From: Chondrosia reniformis | Taxonomy: Eukaryota > Porifera > Demospongiae > Chondrillida > Chondrillidae | Assembly: GCA_947172415.1 (NCBI GenBank) | Contig: OX359189.1 | Coordinates: 1,324,501-1,388,500 of the forward strand | DNA length: 64,000 nucleotides | Direction: 5' to 3' | Part shown: positions 59,983 through 64,000 of the stretch, piece by piece | How positions within the stretch are numbered: position 1 is the stretch's first letter | Layout of the letters: each line of letters opens with the position of its first letter | The notes under the pieces: generated by a model | What the model was told of the DNA's origin: nothing | What the model saw: only the letters and a program-made list of their open reading frames with translations | Database searches by the model: none | Position numbers and translations under genes: made by a program

Positions 59983-61009
59983 CACTGTGTAGTACTTGAT
60001 TGTATTTAAACATGCTTAATATAGCACTCCTTATTCCTACACATGGACAATTATATACCCCTACGTATCCAATTACACTCCTGCACACGTACACACATGG
60101 ATAAGTAATAGAAAACATAAGAAGAGATGACGGAGCTTAAAGTACCACAGTTTTACTACGGTCGTCTAAACGAATTTCTTTTATTTCTTTACATCAATAT
60201 ATATAGCAACACTTTTGGCTTAAACTTAGCATGAACGTATACAAATACGTTTTATCTAACCTTCGCTACAACTCGTTTATTCGGTAGCTCCTTCTCGTAG
60301 GAGAGCGTCGACTTGTCATAGCCGTTCTCGAAAGATGATCTTCTTTAGCAACGAGTCGGTGACGTTTACGCAACGTCACATGATTCACAAAATGTGTGTA
60401 CGGAGCGACATACGAAGGTGTTGGTGACGCAATAGAAAAACATCACAATACATCACCAGCTTGCGCAATCGTAACTTTGAATTCTTCATTATATCTTGAT
60501 TATTTTGCTCATTTAATTAAGCAAAACTTCGCCAGACGTTTCTTATACACATGTACCATGATATATGTTGATTTCACAGTTATCTGACAAACTGACAATT
60601 TTTATCAATATAACACATGGTTTGCATATAAATTTCCCATAGGTTTTCTATAGTCCTATGGCCTTTTATATGCAAACTTTGTCCTCCGTTTTCTAACAAA
60701 CGGAGGCCTAAATAAAAAATCCCTTCAATTTAAAATGAGTTTTATACCCTAAACTTTATGATGATGTGCCCATTTTGTTTCTAGGTCCTTTCTTGGAGCC
60801 ATATGAATTAATTACATTACATTATATTATATTATATTATATTATTTATATTAGATTACCTTAGTATATTGTAACTTGCACTGTATATATATATGTATAT
60901 ATGTATATATGTGCCGTACGTCATGCCGTATAGTTCTATTTACTCATTCACAATGGCTGCCGCTAGCAAACCTCTGTAGACTAGCTGGTGCGGAAGGCTT
61001 CTGAGGAAA

Positions 61010-61455
61010 GAGGATGCGCACCAAACACGGCTAATCGACTACTGTGTTCAGGTGCTACACTCAGAGGAAGGCAATGCGGGGAAGGCTACTTCGCATTCGC
61101 CCTCCTACAGTCTAAAACACGGCTAATCGCACCAAACACGGCTAACCGACTACTGTGTTCGGGTGCTACACTCATAGGAAGGCAATGCGGGGAAGGCTAC
61201 TTCGCATTCGCCCTCCTGCAGTCTAAAGCACGGCTAATCGACTACTGTGTTCAGGTGCTACGCTCCGAGGAAGGCAATGCAGGGAAGGCTACTTCGCATT
61301 CGCCCTCCTGCAGTCTAAAATACGGCTAATCGACTACTGTGTTCAGGTGCTACGCTCAGAGGAAGGCAATGCAGGGAAGGCTACTTCGCATTCGCCCTCC
61401 TGCAGTCTAAAATACGGCTAATCGACTACTGTGTTCAGGTGCTATGCTCGGAAAG
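61010..61455. repeat. 92-bp tandem array, about five copies
   Basis: cggctaatcgactactgtgt starts at 61028, 61231, 61323 and 61415, and variants at 61120 and 61139, giving a 92-bp period with a 19-bp local duplication. Units contain ggaaggcaatgc and ggctacttcgcattcgccct and are much more G+C-rich than the flanks. No coding role is seen. Confidence 0.92.
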
Positions 61456-62344
61456 GTATGCTCGCCCCCACGATGATAATCATCTGTCTAGTAGTGTTAT
61501 AGTTTATATATTAAGCTGGTGCTTAACATACCACTTTTGTATATATATATACAAGTTAATATCTGGTCATTCATAAGAGCCACCGGTAGTACAGTGAAGC
61601 GAGAAGTAAGCCTACAATACCACCAAATACGCCAAAAGTTGGATCGACTACGAGGGCAATCGTTTTTTTCTCTTTTTTCACTTTCATCACACAGAGTTGA
61701 GTATAAATAGTCCATTTTAACATGACCATTCAGGCCTGCCAGCGTGGAGCCTCGGGTAAGGGAGTAAGTCCTTACTCGTTGGCTTGGTAGTGTCTAGGTT
61801 CCGTAGCTGCCCTGTATGATGATGGTATCGGTTGGTGCCATGGGGATGTGCTCACCAATTATCGATTTATCGATACAACGGAACCCGGGGAGGGATAAGG
61901 CCGGTTCTGTCACTCTGTGACTACCAAAGCCGAAACTGCACGAGTTAGGCGTTACCCAACGATCCTGGCCCCAGACGACCAGCGATGGAAGGACGGCTCG
62001 CATTGTGGATGGTAAACGTGAACTCCCTGCGTCGAGCAAAATCCAAGTCACACCTCCTCGTGGTGCTCGACGGTAACAGCAGTCTCTGCTGGCTAACGTG
62101 ACTGGTCTTTTTTCTTCTATCTTTGCTGATTATTGTAAAAGATTTGGAAACCGTTCCAAACGCTGTTTTTTTTTCTTTTTTTCTTATCGTCAGCATATCG
62201 CGATTACTTTGGAACCACCCACTGAGTATCCAAACACACTTGGGACGCGCTTTTTATTTTTTTCATAACGCTAGAAACTTTATATTTTCCTAAAGTAGTT
62301 TGTGTATCGTGACAGATGTGATTCCACATTAATACAATTTGTAG
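61456..62344. other. Repeat junction and unusual G+C-rich segment
   Basis: 61493-61530 repeats the phrase of 56988-57025. From about 61728 to 62105 the base composition becomes balanced, CpG-rich and rich in short self-complementary phrases (gggagtaagtccttactc; cgatttatcgat; tcctcgtggtgctcga). It ends in pyrimidine/T-rich runs. It resembles the 5' leader of a retroelement or a structured RNA, but I recognise no family and no long frame. Confidence 0.35.
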
Positions 62345-63629
62345 AAGAATAAGGGAACTGTGCTCCTCTACCAGTCCACAGCTAAGAGTGGCAAGCACGC
62401 TGGTCCGGCGTGGCAGGTTGCTTGGCAAGAGAACGACGTGGATAACAACCTCAACTTCTACTCAGTGTCCTCTGATGGCAGAGCCAGAGTACGTAGTATG
62501 GATAATAGTTAAGGTATGTGATGGTAGAGTTGTAGTACGGACAAAAGTGAACGTGTACAGTATATGTACAACTAAGCTTTTTTCTGTTGATGGTGGTAAA
62601 CGCCAGTACTTGGGAAGGTTTGTGGATGCCTATTGATCCATCTTCTGCTTATGATGAGTTAAAGATGCATTATAAGAAGGAATGGTTCTATAGTAGGTTG
62701 ATCCTGATGGCCTAATTTAGAGGATTGAAAGCTGTGGAGTGAGGGTTAGGCTTGGAGTGATGGTTAGGCTTGGAGTGAGGGTTAGGCTTGGAGTGATGGT
62801 TAGGCTTGGAGTGATGGTTAGGCTTGGAGTGAGGGTTAGGCTTGGAGTGATGGTTAGGCTTGGAGTGAGGGTTAGGCTTGGAGTAAGGATTAGGCTTGGA
62901 GTGATGGTTGGGCTTGGCCTTGCATACATGTAATTAATATACATTGTGCTTGGTGGCACATTTCTCCACCTGATTTTCAGAACAAGCTAAGATTTGAAGA
63001 TGTGTACATAAAGGTGTAGCTTATACGTATAAGTAATTCTTAAAACAATAAATGTCCTTTTGCTAAGGAATATACATACGTAGACGTATGATGGATTTCT
63101 CATACATCTACGTAATTATAAAAGTGTCTGCATAACTGATGTAACCTCATTTCAGGTGTTGCCAGGTAGAACTCCACTAAATGCGTACCTTTTATGACCT
63201 GCCTCATAATTATGTGCCTGGCTAACTAATTAAACAGAGATGTGCTATTTACATGCAAACATACGTATGTATTATGTACATACGTATGTACATACAGCCA
63301 ACCTTATTAAGTACTACGTACGTATGTATGTACATATGTATGTACGTATATACTGTATGTACATATTGGCAGCTTAATTAAGTAATGATGTATGTATAAT
63401 GTATATATACTTGTAAGTATATTAGGATAGTATATACTTGTGTACAGAAATTGATGTGTTTTCTCCCCTTTAGAGGATCCCATGTTCGCGTATGATTTGA
63501 ACAGTGGTGTGTGTGATATTGCTTGGTCCCACTTTGCCTCAACTGTGTTTGCTGCCTGCACTGCTGATGGGAAGGTGTTTGTGTTTGATCTCAGCATTAA
63601 CAAATATGAACCACTTTATGTACAACCAA
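62345..63629 (+). pseudogene. Axonemal dynein intermediate chain 1-like, partial and apparently broken
   Basis: Exon A (62345 to about 62515) follows a tttgtag acceptor and encodes [19 protein letters not shown], then [13 protein letters not shown], matching a WD-repeat stretch of animal DNAI1. The expected continuation (VVWIIVK, then gtatgt) is present but one frame off, after a 7-nt excess near 62482-62488. Exon B (63474-63629) encodes [40 protein letters not shown] and [10 protein letters not shown], matching a later WD repeat, and has good splice sites. About 100 codons normally between the two were not found. Outer-arm dynein intermediate chains build motile cilia. It is either a pseudogene fragment or a gene with sequence/assembly errors; exons beyond 64000 are not visible. 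Confidence 0.7.
62735..62920. repeat. 18-bp minisatellite, about ten copies
   Basis: The unit is ttggagtgatggttaggc (variants gtgaggg, gtaagga). Being a multiple of three it gives short open frames on both strands (RLGVMV repeats and TPSLTI repeats) that are not genes. It lies between the two dynein-like exons. Confidence 0.93.
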
Positions 63630-64000
63630 GTAAGTCACATGACATCATCTGACTAGCAATGTATTGCATTATAGTATTATATATACATACCACTGGGCTG
63701 ATCAGGAGTAATATGTTCCAGTGATTATTTACTTATTGGAAAAAAGTTATGAAATGTTAAAAATTCTATCTATACAGTGAGTCTTGACGGGAGACTGAGA
63801 TCCTATTAAAATAGCATCCAGTGATCACCTCACAGCTATCTAAGATCCTGGCCAAGTTAAGACCCTGGTCACTCTACTGGTCTGACAAAATACATTCCAG
63901 TGATTATTCACTTAGTTACGTATGTACAAGTGTAATTTAACATTCACACTACTAACCTATATTATTAATACTATTTGTATGCTAGATTATTAGACACTGT
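63630..64000. other. End of window, no feature
   Basis: It starts with a gtaagt donor after exon B, so it is probably intron. I see no further exon before the window ends. Confidence 0.4.

Larger units (their letters stand above)
57044..60850. repeat. Tandem duplication of a 2-kb unit
   Basis: Both copies start with ggggcgagcctgagcgagcc (57044 and 59044, offset 2,000 bp), continue through ttacgtgaagtacgcttccg, a (TA)n run, a large palindrome, and a shared single-copy tail (58247-58990 and 60058-60810). Copy 2 lacks about 190 bp present at 58105-58246 and part of the left palindrome arm. ORFs inside match between the copies and between palindrome arms; none has a recognised domain and I do not call genes. 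Confidence 0.9.

Noticed and set aside
61988-62196. Short minus-strand ORF in the G+C-rich segment
   Set aside because: No homology seen and it crosses T-rich runs; insufficient support.

Overview
The window looks like metazoan, most probably sponge, nuclear DNA; Amphimedon queenslandica is my inference from style, not a search. It is AT-rich, genes are compact and split by short GT-AG introns, and introns are full of TACGTA-type micropalindromes, foldback elements and minisatellites. The genes are animal-type: TMC channels, a cyclic-nucleotide-gated channel, DHDDS, a sirtuin and an axonemal dynein intermediate chain.

Layout. (1) 504-19096, + strand: a 3' part of one giant gene (29 exons, about 3,577 codons here, 5' end outside or unrecognised). 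It encodes a type I membrane protein: Ig/HYR-like modules, about nine CARDB-like repeats, a PPC-like and an IPT-like module, an RHS/YD shell with RHS core, a post-RHS region with modules of bacterial style, EGF, one transmembrane helix and a short tail. (2) 20058-23828, +: a secreted VWA plus EGF protein. (3) 24892-25740, +: a small two-exon gene with a papain-like (NlpC/LRAT-type) His/Cys pattern. (4) 26211-28387, -: a class I sirtuin, head-to-head with (5) 28573-33977, +: a CNGB-like channel carrying a tRNA-Arg(ACG) in a 148-nt intron. (6) 34106-39614, +: DHDDS cis-prenyltransferase, with a 46-copy 41-bp minisatellite in intron 1 and a 10-copy 48-bp array that multiplies a 3' splice site. 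(7) 41050-49001 and (8) 49348-55893, +: tandem TMC channel genes with matching exon structure. (9) 55894-62344: repeat-rich DNA containing a 2-kb tandem duplication, each unit with a roughly 0.9-kb palindrome, followed by a 92-bp array. (10) 62345-end: exons of a DNAI1-like dynein intermediate chain, probably a fragment or pseudogene.

The genes share no obvious pathway. TMC, CNG and dynein genes would fit sensory or ciliated cells, but that is inference. The most unusual item is the giant CARDB-RHS receptor, whose module order resembles bacterial surface/RHS proteins but which has introns, EGF and an animal-type membrane anchor. Exon boundaries were set by hand from splice consensus and reading phase; every multi-exon model closes in frame, which is good internal support, but no transcript or database was consulted.
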